A DNA stretch of 64,000 nucleotides. It comes from DAISJD01 sp036821645 (GTDB taxonomy: Bacteria > Pseudomonadota > Alphaproteobacteria > ATCC43930 > CGMCC-115725). Positions 17,178-26,090 of this stretch are shown piece after piece. The stretch lies in assembly GCA_036821645.1 (NCBI GenBank), contig DAISJD010000004.1, positions 11,403-75,402 on the forward strand, given 5' to 3'. The first letter of the stretch is position 1, and each line of letters begins with the position of its first letter. The translations under genes were made by a program, and so were the position numbers. The notes under the pieces are model-generated. The model ran no database searches. It saw only the letters and a program-made list of their open reading frames with translations, and was not told where the DNA came from.

Positions 17178-17561
17178 ATGAGCAAGCCTCAGGCACCACG
17201 AAAAGTTGGTGATAAGGAAGCGATGGTCTTTGTGAAGGCTATTCGCTCGACGCCGCGTAAACTGAACTTGGTTGCGCAATTGATCCGGGGTAAGGGCGCT
17301 CAGGCCGCACTTGCGGAGTTGACTTTTTCGCATCGGCGCATTGCTGGCGATGTCAAGAAAGCTTTGCAATCGGCAATCGCTAATGCTGAGAATAATCATC
17401 AACTTGATGTTGATCGCCTCTATGTCAAAGAAGCGACTGTGGGTCGCGCTCTGGTCATGAAGCGCTTTCATGCCCGTGGACGCGGGCGTGCAGCACAGGT
17501 GCAAAAATTCTTCAGCAACCTTACCGTCGTCGTCCGTGAACGGGACGAGGAGCAAGCGTAA
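17178..17561 (+). CDS. rplV: 50S ribosomal protein L22 (uL22)
   Basis: Contacts all six 23S rRNA domains and, with L4, narrows the exit tunnel. The 127-residue product has the RSTPRKLNLVAQLIRGKGAQ core and the tunnel hairpin MKRFHARGRGRAA. Its stop overlaps the rpsC ATG (TAATG), suggesting coupled translation. Confidence 0.98.
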   Translation: MSKPQAPRKVGDKEAMVFVKAIRSTPRKLNLVAQLIRGKGAQAALAELTFSHRRIAGDVKKALQSAIANAENNHQLDVDRLYVKEATVGRALVMKRFHARGRGRAAQVQKFFSNLTVVVRERDEEQA

Positions 17562-18310
17562 TGGGTCAAAAAATCAATCCCATCGGGCTTCGGCTTGGTA
17601 TTAATCGGACGTGGGATAGCCGTTGGTTTGCGCGTCGTGATTATGGATCTTTGCTCCATGAAGATCTGCGTCTGCGTAAATACTTGATGAACCGCCTCAA
17701 TCAGGCCGGTGTTAGTCGTGTTATCGTTGAGCGGGCAGCTAAAAAGGCTCGTGTAACGATTCATACGGCGCGCCCTGGTGTTGTCATCGGCAAAAAAGGG
17801 GCTGATATCGAGAAGCTTCGCGTTGAAGTCGGCAAGATGACCGGCAGTGAAGTTAGCTTGAATATTGTCGAAATTCGCAAACCTGAACTTGATGCAAAGT
17901 TAATTGCTGAAGGGATTGCGCAACAGCTCGAACGGCGTGTTGCTTTCCGTCGTGCTATGAAACGGGCCGTTCAGTCTGCGATGCGTCTTGGGGCACAAGG
18001 CATTCGGATCAACTGTTCTGGGCGTCTTGGCGGTGCTGAAATTGCCCGCATGGAATGGTATCGTGAAGGTCGCGTGCCATTACATACATTGCGTGCCGAG
18101 GTCGATTATGGCATTGGTAGAGCCAAGACGACTTATGGGATTTGCGGTGTTAAGGTTTGGGTCTTCAAAGGTGAGATCCTCGCACACGATCCGATGGCCA
18201 GCGAAAAGCGCGCTGAGCAATTGAATAGTGGCGAGCGGTCGGATCGTTCGGAACGGCCCGATCGTCATGACCGTCAGGATCGTGACCGTGACCGCGGAAA
18301 TCGTGGTTAA
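17561..18310 (+). CDS. rpsC: 30S ribosomal protein S3 (uS3)
   Basis: Part of the mRNA entry tunnel with helicase function. The type-2 KH motif (GVVIGKKGADIEKL) and the C-terminal IARMEWYREGRVPLHTLRA region are present. At 249 residues it is slightly longer than E. coli S3 because of a hydrophilic Arg/Asp-rich tail from about residue 225 (RSDRSERPDRHDRQDRDRDR), a low-complexity extension seen in many alphaproteobacteria. Confidence 0.98.
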   Translation: MGQKINPIGLRLGINRTWDSRWFARRDYGSLLHEDLRLRKYLMNRLNQAGVSRVIVERAAKKARVTIHTARPGVVIGKKGADIEKLRVEVGKMTGSEVSLNIVEIRKPELDAKLIAEGIAQQLERRVAFRRAMKRAVQSAMRLGAQGIRINCSGRLGGAEIARMEWYREGRVPLHTLRAEVDYGIGRAKTTYGICGVKVWVFKGEILAHDPMASEKRAEQLNSGERSDRSERPDRHDRQDRDRDRGNRG

Positions 18311-18391
18311 ATCAGACCGTAATGGTTGAAAAGGGCGGGTTCGGTTTGTCCCGAGCCCGTTACTTTTAGTTTTGCAAGAGGGCATTGACCC

Positions 18392-18814
18392 ATGTTGAGT
18401 CCGAAGCGGACCAAATACCGGAAGGCGCATAAGGGGCGCATTCATGGTTTGGCGAAAGGCGGTACGGAGCTGAATTTCGGCGCCTACGGTCTAAAAGCAG
18501 TCGAGCCGGGTCGTATCACGGCACGGCAAATTGAAGCGGCACGTCGTGCCATCAGTCGGCATATCCGTCGCGTCGGTCGTGTCTGGATTCGCGTATTTCC
18601 AGATGTTCCCGTTTCATCTAAGCCTGCCGAAGTCCGTATGGGCTCTGGTAAAGGGACGCCGGAATTTTGGGTATGCCGTGTGAAGCCGGGTCGCATCATG
18701 TTCGAACTTGATGGTGTGCCGGCGGAAACGGCAAAGCTTGCTTTTGAGCTTGCGGCCGCAAAGTTGCCGATCACTGTTCGATTTGTCGAACGTATTGGTG
18801 GCGAGGAGGCGTAA
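18392..18814 (+). CDS. rplP: 50S ribosomal protein L16 (uL16)
   Basis: Binds near the A-site finger and helps position tRNA. The 140-residue sequence starts MLSPKRTKYRKAHKGR and contains the MGSGKGTPEFWVCRVKPG loop. It is directly abutted by rpmC. Confidence 0.98.
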   Translation: MLSPKRTKYRKAHKGRIHGLAKGGTELNFGAYGLKAVEPGRITARQIEAARRAISRHIRRVGRVWIRVFPDVPVSSKPAEVRMGSGKGTPEFWVCRVKPGRIMFELDGVPAETAKLAFELAAAKLPITVRFVERIGGEEA

Positions 18815-19012
18815 ATGAACGCGCAAGAACTGCGGTCTAAGACCAAAGACGAGTTGAAGAACGATCTGTTGGTGCTGCGTAAGGAGCAGCTCAATCTTCG
18901 TTTTCAAAAAGCAAGCGGACAGCTTGAGAATACCGCACGTGTGACCCAGGTTCGTCGCGATATTGCGCGGATTAAGACGGTACTCCATGCGCGTGCTGGT
19001 TCGGTGGAGTAG
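18815..19012 (+). CDS. rpmC: 50S ribosomal protein L29 (uL29)
   Basis: Small two-helix protein beside L23 at the tunnel exit. The 65-residue product (MNAQELRSKTKDEL... LRFQKASGQLENTARVTQVRRDIARIKT) starts on the base after the rplP stop. Normal length. Confidence 0.97.
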   Translation: MNAQELRSKTKDELKNDLLVLRKEQLNLRFQKASGQLENTARVTQVRRDIARIKTVLHARAGSVE

Positions 19013-19018
19013 TTAAAG

Positions 19019-19279
19019 ATGCCGAAACGCATTTTACAGGGCCTCGTCGTCTCCGATAAGCAGGACAAAACCGTTGTCGTGCGTGTCGAGCGGCGTGTGA
19101 TGCACCCTGTGTATAAGAAGTTCATCACGCGGTCGAAGAAGTATGCGGCCCATGATGAATTGAACCAGTACAAGGTTGGGGATGTCATTCGCATCCAAGA
19201 ATGCCGCCCCATTTCAAAGAACAAGTGTTGGGAAGTTTTGTCAGAGACATCTGCCGAGACTCCTGCTCTGGGAGCATAA
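19019..19279 (+). CDS. rpsQ: 30S ribosomal protein S17 (uS17)
   Basis: OB-fold primary binder of the 16S rRNA 5' domain. The 86-residue sequence has MPKRILQGLVVSDKQDKTVVV and IQECRPISKNKCW. Last gene of the S10 group; rplN follows after 3 bases. Confidence 0.98.
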   Translation: MPKRILQGLVVSDKQDKTVVVRVERRVMHPVYKKFITRSKKYAAHDELNQYKVGDVIRIQECRPISKNKCWEVLSETSAETPALGA

Positions 19280-19282
19280 AAT

Positions 19283-19651
19283 ATGATTCAGATGCAAACC
19301 AACCTGGATGTGGCCGACAATTCAGGGGCCCGCCGGGTGCAGTGCATCAAGGTGTTGGGTGGTTCCAAGCGTAAAACGGCGATCGTTGGCGACATCATCG
19401 TTGTTTCTGTGAAAGAAGCCATTCCGCGCGGCAAGGTGAAAAAGGGCGATGTTCATCGCGCCGTCATCGTGCGCACTGCCAAAGAAATTCGTCGCGTTGA
19501 CGGAAGCTCGATCCGATTTGATCGCAACGCTGCTGTGTTGATCAATAAGCAGGGTGAGCCGATCGGAACGCGTATCTTCGGGCCTGTCACGCGTGAGTTG
19601 CGTGCCAAGAAGTTCATGAAGATCGTCTCCTTGGCACCGGAGGTGCTCTGA
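19283..19651 (+). CDS. rplN: 50S ribosomal protein L14 (uL14)
   Basis: Intersubunit-bridge protein and binding site of the silencing factor RsfS. The 122-residue product begins MIQMQTNLDVADNSGARRV and is complete. First gene of the spc operon. Confidence 0.98.
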   Translation: MIQMQTNLDVADNSGARRVQCIKVLGGSKRKTAIVGDIIVVSVKEAIPRGKVKKGDVHRAVIVRTAKEIRRVDGSSIRFDRNAAVLINKQGEPIGTRIFGPVTRELRAKKFMKIVSLAPEVL

Positions 19652-19653
19652 TT

Positions 19654-19971
19654 ATGGCGATGAAAATCAAGAAGGGCGACAAGGTTGTCGTGATTGCTGG
19701 CTCCGATAAGGGTAAGGCTGGTGAAGTTCTCCGGGTGATTCCGTCTGAGAACCGTGTCGTTGTGCAAGGCGTTCGGTTGGCTAAGCGCCATACTAAAGCG
19801 ACTCAGACGACGCAAGGCGGCATTATCGAAAAGGAAGCGCCGATACACGTTTCCAATGTAGCCCATATCGACCCCAAGACGGCCAAACCGACCCGTGTCG
19901 GATTTAAGGTCGCCGAAGATGGTTCGAAGGTCCGCTTTGCCAAGCGGTCCGGCGACGTCATCGAACGGTGA
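19654..19971 (+). CDS. rplX: 50S ribosomal protein L24 (uL24)
   Basis: Assembly initiator with a KOW motif (KKGDKVVVIAGSDKGKAGEV). The 105-residue length is normal. Begins 2 bases after rplN. Confidence 0.97.
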   Translation: MAMKIKKGDKVVVIAGSDKGKAGEVLRVIPSENRVVVQGVRLAKRHTKATQTTQGGIIEKEAPIHVSNVAHIDPKTAKPTRVGFKVAEDGSKVRFAKRSGDVIER

Positions 19972-19979
19972 GGTGAACC

Positions 19980-20522
19980 ATGGTTGTGCGCTTAAAAGAA
20001 GTTTATAACACCACGGTTCGTCCGGCGTTGATGGCAGAATTCGGGTACAAAAACCCGATGCAGTTGCCGCGCCTGGAAAAGATCGTCATTAATATGGGTG
20101 TTGGTGAAGCTGTTCAGGATTCAAAGAAGATCGAAGCAGCCGTGCGCGATCTAACGTTGATTGCTGGACAAAAACCCGTCGTCACTCGGGCAAAGAAATC
20201 GATCGCGACGTTCAAAGTACGCGAAAATATGCCGCTCGGCTGCAAGGTCACTTTGCGCGCTGACCGCATGTACGAATTTCTTGATCGTCTGATCACGATT
20301 GCCTTGCCGCGTGTCCGCGATTTCCGCGGCGTTAATGGTAAGAGCTTTGATGGTCGTGGCAACTATGCCCTGGGACTCAAGGAGCAGCTTGTGTTCCCGG
20401 AAATCGACTATGACAAAGTTGATGCCACGCGTGGGATGGATATCGTGATTTGCACTTCTGCGAAAACCGATGCCGAGGCGAAAGCCTTGCTCCGGGCTTT
20501 CCAGATGCCGTTCATCAACTGA
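19980..20522 (+). CDS. rplE: 50S ribosomal protein L5 (uL5)
   Basis: Binds 5S rRNA in the central protuberance. The 180-residue protein shows NPMQLPRLEKIVINMGVGEA and RDFRGVNGKSFDGRGNYALG. Complete. Confidence 0.98.
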   Translation: MVVRLKEVYNTTVRPALMAEFGYKNPMQLPRLEKIVINMGVGEAVQDSKKIEAAVRDLTLIAGQKPVVTRAKKSIATFKVRENMPLGCKVTLRADRMYEFLDRLITIALPRVRDFRGVNGKSFDGRGNYALGLKEQLVFPEIDYDKVDATRGMDIVICTSAKTDAEAKALLRAFQMPFIN

Positions 20523-20540
20523 GCGGACGGAGAAGAAAAG

Positions 20541-20846
20541 ATGGCCAAGGTAAGCTCGGTCCAAAAAAATAATCAACGTCGCCACTTGTCTCAACAACTG
20601 CGTGCAAAGCGTGCTGCGTTGAAAGCGCTCATCATGGACCGTTCGGCACCTGCCGAGGAGCGGTTTGTGGCGCAATTGAAGCTTGCGGCTTTGCCGCGGA
20701 ATTCTTCTCAGACAAGAATTCGTAATCGGTGTGAACTCACCGGTCGTCCGCGCGCGTATTATCGTAAATTTAAGCTCTCGCGTATTGCTTTGCGCGAACT
20801 CGGTTCGATCGGCCAGATTCCTGGTCTGGTCAAGTCGAGCTGGTAA
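20541..20846 (+). CDS. rpsN: 30S ribosomal protein S14 (uS14), zinc-free form
   Basis: Late-assembly head protein. The 101-residue form lacks the CxxC pairs of the short zinc-binding S14 and has the long-type ending RNRCELTGRPRAYYRKFKLSRIALRELG. Start ATG follows GGAGAAG. Confidence 0.98.
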   Translation: MAKVSSVQKNNQRRHLSQQLRAKRAALKALIMDRSAPAEERFVAQLKLAALPRNSSQTRIRNRCELTGRPRAYYRKFKLSRIALRELGSIGQIPGLVKSSW

Positions 20847-20858
20847 GGGAGACGAGCC

Positions 20859-21257
20859 ATGACAATGAGCGATCCCTTAGGGGATATGCTGACCCGGATT
20901 CGCAATGCGCAACGGGCCCGCTCCGCAAATGTGAAGTCACCTGCCTCGCGCGTGCGTGCCAGCGTTCTCGAAGTGCTGCGCCGTGAAGGTTATATCCGTG
21001 GATATACCCGCCAAGACTTAAGGGCTGGTGTAGCTGAATTCACAATTGAGTTGAAATACCTTGATGGTGAGCCGGTAATCAAGGAAATCACGCGCGTGTC
21101 AAAACCTGGACGCCGGATTTATTCCAAGATTGCCGATCTGCCAAAGGTCTATAACGGCCTTGGTATCGCCATTCTTTCGACGCCCCGTGGGGTTATGTCG
21201 GACGCCGAGGCACGCGTCGCCAATGTTGGCGGCGAAGTGCTCTGCCGTGTGTTCTAA
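20859..21257 (+). CDS. rpsH: 30S ribosomal protein S8 (uS8)
   Basis: 16S rRNA central-domain binder and the translational repressor of the spc operon in E. coli. The 132-residue product begins MTMSDPLGDMLTRIRN; ATG 20865 is an equally possible start two codons later. C-terminal STPRGVMSDAEARVANVGGEVLC is conserved. Confidence 0.97.
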   Translation: MTMSDPLGDMLTRIRNAQRARSANVKSPASRVRASVLEVLRREGYIRGYTRQDLRAGVAEFTIELKYLDGEPVIKEITRVSKPGRRIYSKIADLPKVYNGLGIAILSTPRGVMSDAEARVANVGGEVLCRVF

Positions 21258-21270
21258 GGGTGGATGATCC

Positions 21271-21804
21271 ATGTCGCGCATTGGTAAAAACCCTGTCATC
21301 GTGCCGAGCGGTGTTGAAGTTAAGATCATTGATCGTATCTTAACGGCAAAGGGAAAACTCGGTCAGTTGAGTATGCCGCTTTCTACGGAAATCAATGCGA
21401 TTCTGGAAGATGGTAAGGTCGTCGTCACACCGGCGTCTGAAACCCAGCGTGCCCGGATGTTCTGGGGTACGACACGGGCCCTTGTGAACAACCTGGTGAC
21501 GGGTGTCTCCCAGGGATTCAAGGTGACTCTTGAAATTACGGGCGTTGGTTATCGTGCTGCGGTTCAAGGCAATGTTCTGAATCTGCAGCTCGGATATTCG
21601 CACGACGTGTTGTTCGAGATTCCATCGGATGTCGCGATCGTTTGCGAAAAGCCGACGACGATCACTGTTTCGGGTGCCGATAAGCAACGGGTTGGTGCAG
21701 TCGCCGCCAAGATCCGTTCGTACCGTAAACCTGAACCCTATAAGGGTAAGGGTATTAAGTACTCGACCGAAACCATCCGCCGCAAAGAAGGCAAGAAGAA
21801 GTAA
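21271..21804 (+). CDS. rplF: 50S ribosomal protein L6 (uL6)
   Basis: Two-domain protein near the factor-binding site. The 177-residue sequence has MSRIGKNPVIVPSGV and the C-terminal RKPEPYKGKGIKY signature. Complete. Confidence 0.98.
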   Translation: MSRIGKNPVIVPSGVEVKIIDRILTAKGKLGQLSMPLSTEINAILEDGKVVVTPASETQRARMFWGTTRALVNNLVTGVSQGFKVTLEITGVGYRAAVQGNVLNLQLGYSHDVLFEIPSDVAIVCEKPTTITVSGADKQRVGAVAAKIRSYRKPEPYKGKGIKYSTETIRRKEGKKK

Positions 21805-21815
21805 GGATCCAGACG

Positions 21816-22178
21816 ATGTTGACCTCGAAGGACCTATTTCTACGCCGGAAGCAGCGGGTTCGTACCCGTCTGCGGCAAGTGGCCAACGGTCGGCTTCGGC
21901 TTTCCGTTTTCCGGTCGTCGAAGCATATTTATGCACAAGTTATCGACGACGCTGCGGGTAATACCGTTGTGGCAGCTTCCAGTGTCGACAAGTCGTTGAA
22001 AGACGGTTTGAAGACCGGTGCCGACAAGGCTGCTGCCGAAGCTGTTGGTAAATTACTCGCCGAGCGCGCGGTCGAAAAAGGCATCACGCATGTGGTGTTC
22101 GATCGTGGCGGTTACTTGTTTCATGGCCGGGTGAAAGCCTTGGCCGATGCGGCCCGTGCGGCCGGACTGGATTTCTGA
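21816..22178 (+). CDS. rplR: 50S ribosomal protein L18 (uL18)
   Basis: 5S rRNA binder. The 120-residue product contains RLSVFRSSKHIYAQVIDDAAG and ends VFDRGGYLFHGRVKALADAARAAGL in parts, as in other bacteria. It is followed by a GAGGAAAGG site for rpsE. Confidence 0.98.
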   Translation: MLTSKDLFLRRKQRVRTRLRQVANGRLRLSVFRSSKHIYAQVIDDAAGNTVVAASSVDKSLKDGLKTGADKAAAEAVGKLLAERAVEKGITHVVFDRGGYLFHGRVKALADAARAAGLDF

Positions 22179-22194
22179 GGAAAGGCCGTCAATT

Positions 22195-22785
22195 ATGGCA
22201 CGTACCCCCGGTGAAGGTCGCAGTGGCGGCCGCGGGCGCGGAAACGAAGCTGAGCGTCAGCCTCGCGAGCGTGAAGAGAGTGAGTTGGTAGAACGGCTTG
22301 TCGGCATTAATCGTGTCGCGAAAGTCGTGAAGGGTGGCCGTCGGTTCGGTTTTGCCGCTATTGTCGTCGTCGGCGATTCGAAAGGTCGCGTCGGTCATGG
22401 AACGGGGAAGGCGCGAGAAGTGCCGGAAGCGATCCGTAAAGCCACCGATCAGGCCCGTCGTAACATGGTGCGCGTCCCGCTTCGTGAAGGTCGGACGTTG
22501 CATCATGATATCGAAGGCCATTATGGTGCAGGTCGCGTCGTCGTGCGTGCGGCGCAACCGGGTACCGGTATTATCGCTGGTGGTCCTATGCGCGCTATTT
22601 TTGAAGCCCTCGGGGTTCAGGATATCGTTGCGAAGTCCGTCGGTACATCCAATCCGCACAATATGATCAAGGCTACGTTTGAAGCTTTGAGCCGTGTTGC
22701 CAATCCGCGCAGTGTTGCCGCCCGTCGTGGTAAGAAGGTGGGTGATCTGTTGGGGCGGCGCGGTGATGCCGAGGCGAGGGAGTAA
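22195..22785 (+). CDS. rpsE: 30S ribosomal protein S5 (uS5)
   Basis: Fidelity protein (ram phenotype) at the mRNA entry site. The 196-residue protein has a Gly/Arg-rich N-terminal tail (about 1-25), then LVGINRVAKVVKGGRRF and GRVGHGTGKAREVPEAIRK. ATG 22195 is used: GAGGAAAGG lies upstream and earlier in-frame codons overlap rplR. Normal alphaproteobacterial length. Confidence 0.98.
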   Translation: MARTPGEGRSGGRGRGNEAERQPREREESELVERLVGINRVAKVVKGGRRFGFAAIVVVGDSKGRVGHGTGKAREVPEAIRKATDQARRNMVRVPLREGRTLHHDIEGHYGAGRVVVRAAQPGTGIIAGGPMRAIFEALGVQDIVAKSVGTSNPHNMIKATFEALSRVANPRSVAARRGKKVGDLLGRRGDAEARE

Positions 22786-22788
22786 GCC

Positions 22789-22983
22789 ATGACCGAGGGG
22801 AAAAAAACCCTGGTTGTGACCCAAATCGGATCTCCGATTGGTCGCCAGGCATACCAAGAAGCCACCCTAAAGGGCTTAGGTTTGAACAAGCTCAACCGGA
22901 CACGTGAATTGGAGGATACACCCTCCGTTCGCGGTATGATTGCTGCGGTGCAGCATTTAGTTCGGGTCGAAGCTGAAGAATAA
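22789..22983 (+). CDS. rpmD: 50S ribosomal protein L30 (uL30)
   Basis: Small ribosomal protein; the 64-residue sequence includes LVVTQIGSPIGRQAYQEATLKGLGL and the RELEDTPSVRGMI segment. A perfect hairpin follows before rplO. Confidence 0.97.
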   Translation: MTEGKKTLVVTQIGSPIGRQAYQEATLKGLGLNKLNRTRELEDTPSVRGMIAAVQHLVRVEAEE

Positions 22984-22994
22984 TGATCTCCAGT

Positions 22995-23019
22995 TCCCGG
23001 CATCTTTTGGATGCCGGGA
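22995..23019 (+). other. Perfect 10-bp hairpin between rpmD and rplO
   Basis: TCCCGGCATC (22995-23004) pairs with GATGCCGGGA (23010-23019), loop TTTTG, 10 bases before the rplO start. It has no T tract, so it is not a standard terminator; it sits where it could gate the rplO ribosome-binding site or mark an RNA cleavage point. Confidence 0.5.
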
Positions 23020-23029
23020 CAATAGGGCG

Positions 23030-23524
23030 ATGAAAATGAAACTGAACGAAATTTCGGATAATCCGGGATCCCATTACAAGTTCAAGCGTTTGGGTCGCGG
23101 CATCGGCTCCGGTAAAGGCAAAACCAGTGGCCGTGGCGGTAAGGGGCAAACTGCACGTTCTGGCGTTGCGATCAATGGCTTTGAAGGTGGTCAGACACCA
23201 TTGCATCGGCGTATGCCCAAGCGCGGGTTCAACAATATCCATCGCTTGACCTATCAAGTTATCAATATCGGCCGGTTACAGGCTGCCGTCGAAGCTGGTA
23301 AGCTCAAGGCTGGCGATGTTGTTTCTGGTGCTGTCCTTGTCAATTTGGGCATGCTCTCAAAGCTTGACGATGGTGTTCGCCTCCTTGGGAAGGGGACGAT
23401 TTCAACGCCGCTTACCCTTGAGGTTGTCGGTGCATCTCCGGCTGCCGTCACTGCTATTGAGGCGGTAGGTGGTAAGGTTGTGATTATCGGTCACACTGAA
23501 GCGAAAGAAAGCCCGGTTGCTTAA
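23030..23524 (+). CDS. rplO: 50S ribosomal protein L15 (uL15)
   Basis: Late 50S assembly protein. The 164-residue product shows KRLGRGIGSGKGKTSGRGGKGQ and GGQTPLHRRMPKRGF. Two in-frame ATGs at 23030 and 23036 are both possible. Followed by secY, as in most spc operons. Confidence 0.98.
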   Translation: MKMKLNEISDNPGSHYKFKRLGRGIGSGKGKTSGRGGKGQTARSGVAINGFEGGQTPLHRRMPKRGFNNIHRLTYQVINIGRLQAAVEAGKLKAGDVVSGAVLVNLGMLSKLDDGVRLLGKGTISTPLTLEVVGASPAAVTAIEAVGGKVVIIGHTEAKESPVA

Positions 23525-23577
23525 CGCAGTCGGCGTTTTCATCACTTGCTGACTTTTATGTCAAAGGAATAAGCTCG

Positions 23578-24924
23578 ATGGCGTCAGCCGCCGAACAACT
23601 TGCCGCTAATGTGAATTGGTCTTCATTCAGCAAAGCTACTGAATTGAAGAAACGCCTGATGTTTACCTTGATCGCATTGATCGTGGTTCGCTTGGGCACT
23701 TACATTCCAATTCCCGGTATCGATCCTGGTGCGCTCGAAATTTTGTATAAGCAAAATTCTGGCGGATTGCTGGGTATGTTCGATATGTTGTCTGGCGGCG
23801 CGCTCGGCCGTATGACCATTTTCGCTTTGAACATAACGCCGTATATTTCGGCATCCATTATGGTCCAATTATTGACCGCCGTTGTTCCTTCTTTAGAAGC
23901 CATGAAAAAAGAAGGTGAAACCGGTCGTAAAAAAATTAATCAGTATACCCGTTTTGCAACGGTGATCTTAGCCATTCTTCAGGGTAGCGGCATTTCATTG
24001 GCGCTTGAAAATATGACCGTTCCGGGTGGCGTGTCTGCTGTGATTGACCCTGGTTTGTTTTTTCGTTTGGTCACTATCCTAACACTTCTGGGCGGTACGA
24101 TGACCTTAATGTGGATCGGTGAACAGATTACCGCCCGTGGTGTTGGAAATGGAACATCCTTAATTATTTTTTCCGGCATTGTTGCAAATCTTCCCTCCGG
24201 CCTGCGGTCCCTATTTGAATTGGGTCGTACTGGGGCCATTTCTACACCTTTCTTGTTATTTTTTCTTGTGATTGCCGTTGGTGTCGTGACTTTCATCGTG
24301 TTTATGGAGCGCGCTCAACGACGTCTTCTTGTTCAATATCCAAAGCGTCAGATGGGAAATAAAGTTTATGGCGGTGAGTCTTCCCATCTTCCGTTGAAGC
24401 TGAATACTGCCGGCGTAATACCCCCTATTTTTGCCTCGTCGCTTTTGCTCTTGCCGGCAACTGTTGGCGGTTTTTTTACAAGTTTCGGTGCGACAAATGT
24501 CATGTCTGTCGTTACGACATATCTTTCACATGGAACAAAGCTTTATATGCTTCTCTATGTGTTGATGATCGTTGGGTTTTCTTTCTTTTATACGGCAATT
24601 ATTTTTAATCCGACGGAAACTGCCGACAATCTTAAGAAATATGGCGGGTTTATTCCTGGGCATAGACCCGGAAAAAGTACGGCCGATTATCTCGATTATG
24701 TTTTAACGCGCCTCACGGTCTTAGGATCTGCTTATATGGCTCTTGTGTGCGTGTTGCCTGAGATACTTGTCTCTCAATATGCCTTACCATTTGCCTTTGG
24801 TGGTACAAGCCTATTGATCGTTGTTAGTGTTACAATGGACACGGTCGCTCAGATTCAGTCTCATCTTGTGGCGCACCAATATGAGGGGCTGATCAAGAAG
24901 TCAAAGCTCCGTGGGAGGCGTTAA
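23578..24924 (+). CDS. secY: Protein translocase subunit SecY
   Basis: Channel-forming subunit of the inner-membrane SecYEG translocon. The 448-residue protein has ten predicted membrane spans, the plug/first-span region after RLGTYIPIPGID, and the conserved cytoplasmic loops ERAQRRLLVQYPKRQ and NPTETADNLKKYGGFIPG. Base composition is more AT-rich than the neighbouring ribosomal genes, as often seen for membrane proteins. Its stop overlaps the adk ATG. Confidence 0.98.
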   Translation: MASAAEQLAANVNWSSFSKATELKKRLMFTLIALIVVRLGTYIPIPGIDPGALEILYKQNSGGLLGMFDMLSGGALGRMTIFALNITPYISASIMVQLLTAVVPSLEAMKKEGETGRKKINQYTRFATVILAILQGSGISLALENMTVPGGVSAVIDPGLFFRLVTILTLLGGTMTLMWIGEQITARGVGNGTSLIIFSGIVANLPSGLRSLFELGRTGAISTPFLLFFLVIAVGVVTFIVFMERAQRRLLVQYPKRQMGNKVYGGESSHLPLKLNTAGVIPPIFASSLLLLPATVGGFFTSFGATNVMSVVTTYLSHGTKLYMLLYVLMIVGFSFFYTAIIFNPTETADNLKKYGGFIPGHRPGKSTADYLDYVLTRLTVLGSAYMALVCVLPEILVSQYALPFAFGGTSLLIVVSVTMDTVAQIQSHLVAHQYEGLIKKSKLRGRR

Positions 24925-25574
24925 TGAAAATAATTCTCCTGGGTCCACCAGGTGCCGGAAAAGGTACGCAGGCCAAGCATTTAGAGCAATCTAAGTCGAT
25001 TGTTCAGCTATCAACAGGCGATATGTTGCGTACCCATATTAAATCAGGGACTGAATTAGGCCTGCGTGCAAAGGCCATTGTTGATCGGGGACTGCTGGTT
25101 TCTGACGATGTGATGATCGACATGATCAGAGATCGTATCCAGCAAGCAGATTGTCAGAATGGCTTCATTTTGGATGGGTTTCCAAGAACGGTTGCCCAAG
25201 CCGAGGCTCTCGATTCGATGCTCGAGTCACTTGGCTGGAAACTTGATGCTGTTGTCGAGATGGTCGTTGATGAAGCGATTTTGACGGAACGTATCATCGG
25301 AAGGTTTAGCTGTGCCGCATGCGGTGCAGGTTATCATGATAAATTTAAGCCGACTCGGGAGAATGGCGTCTGCGATTCTTGTGGTGGCCGCGATTTTATC
25401 CGCAGAGATGACGATAAAGCCGAAACCGTTGGTAAAAGACTTGACGCCTACCGTGCGCAAACAGTGCCAATTTTGCCCTATTATCAAAAAAAGGGCGTAT
25501 TGCACCAAGTGGATGGCATGGCTGATATGGATAAGGTTGCAGAGTCCATCGATAGGGTGCTACAGGGGTACTAA
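24924..25574 (+). CDS. adk: Adenylate kinase with zinc-type LID
   Basis: Catalyses ATP + AMP = 2 ADP. The P-loop GPPGAGKGTQ is at 7-16 and the AMP-binding STGDMLR and DGFPRT segments follow. The 216-residue protein is the long form; its LID domain carries four cysteines (C130, C133, C150, C153) in the pattern of structural zinc sites. Placement between secY and rpsM is typical of alphaproteobacteria. It overlaps secY by one base. Confidence 0.98.
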   Translation: MKIILLGPPGAGKGTQAKHLEQSKSIVQLSTGDMLRTHIKSGTELGLRAKAIVDRGLLVSDDVMIDMIRDRIQQADCQNGFILDGFPRTVAQAEALDSMLESLGWKLDAVVEMVVDEAILTERIIGRFSCAACGAGYHDKFKPTRENGVCDSCGGRDFIRRDDDKAETVGKRLDAYRAQTVPILPYYQKKGVLHQVDGMADMDKVAESIDRVLQGY

Positions 25575-25686
25575 CTTCAGTCTGTTCGCAGATTGACGGC
25601 ATCTTTCCGTTTCATATACTGCGTGCTCTCTCTGTCACCACCCCGGTGAATTGAGTGCCCAGTGATCACCTTGAGGAGTCGACGAC

Positions 25687-26055
25687 GTGGCGCGTATTGC
25701 TGGCGTCAATATTCCCAATCAAAAACGCGTAGTCATTGGCCTTACCTATATTCATGGGATCGGGCCTACCACTGCCGTTAAAATCTGCGGAGAGATCGGC
25801 ATCCCGGCGGAGCGCCGCGTGCACGAACTCACCGACGATGAGATCTTGAAGATCCGTGAAGAGATTGATCGTACATACACGGTGGAGGGTGACCTTCGCC
25901 GCCAAGTGGCGATGAATATCAAGCGTTTGATGGATCTGGTTTGCTATCGCGGCCTGCGTCACCGTAAGGGATTGCCGGTTCGGGGTCAGCGCACCCACAC
26001 CAACGCCCGTACCCGCAAGGGCCCCGCCCGGCCTATCGCCGGTAAGAAGAAGTAA
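25687..26055 (+). CDS. rpsM: 30S ribosomal protein S13 (uS13)
   Basis: Head protein contacting the 50S subunit and P-site tRNA. Begins with GTG after a GAGGAG site; 122 residues with RGLRHRKGLPVRGQRTHTNART and a basic tail. First gene of the alpha operon; no rpmJ is found between adk and this gene. Confidence 0.98.
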   Translation: MARIAGVNIPNQKRVVIGLTYIHGIGPTTAVKICGEIGIPAERRVHELTDDEILKIREEIDRTYTVEGDLRRQVAMNIKRLMDLVCYRGLRHRKGLPVRGQRTHTNARTRKGPARPIAGKKK

Positions 26056-26090
26056 CCGGCTTTAAGCTGTAGCAAGGTCAAGGACTGGTC

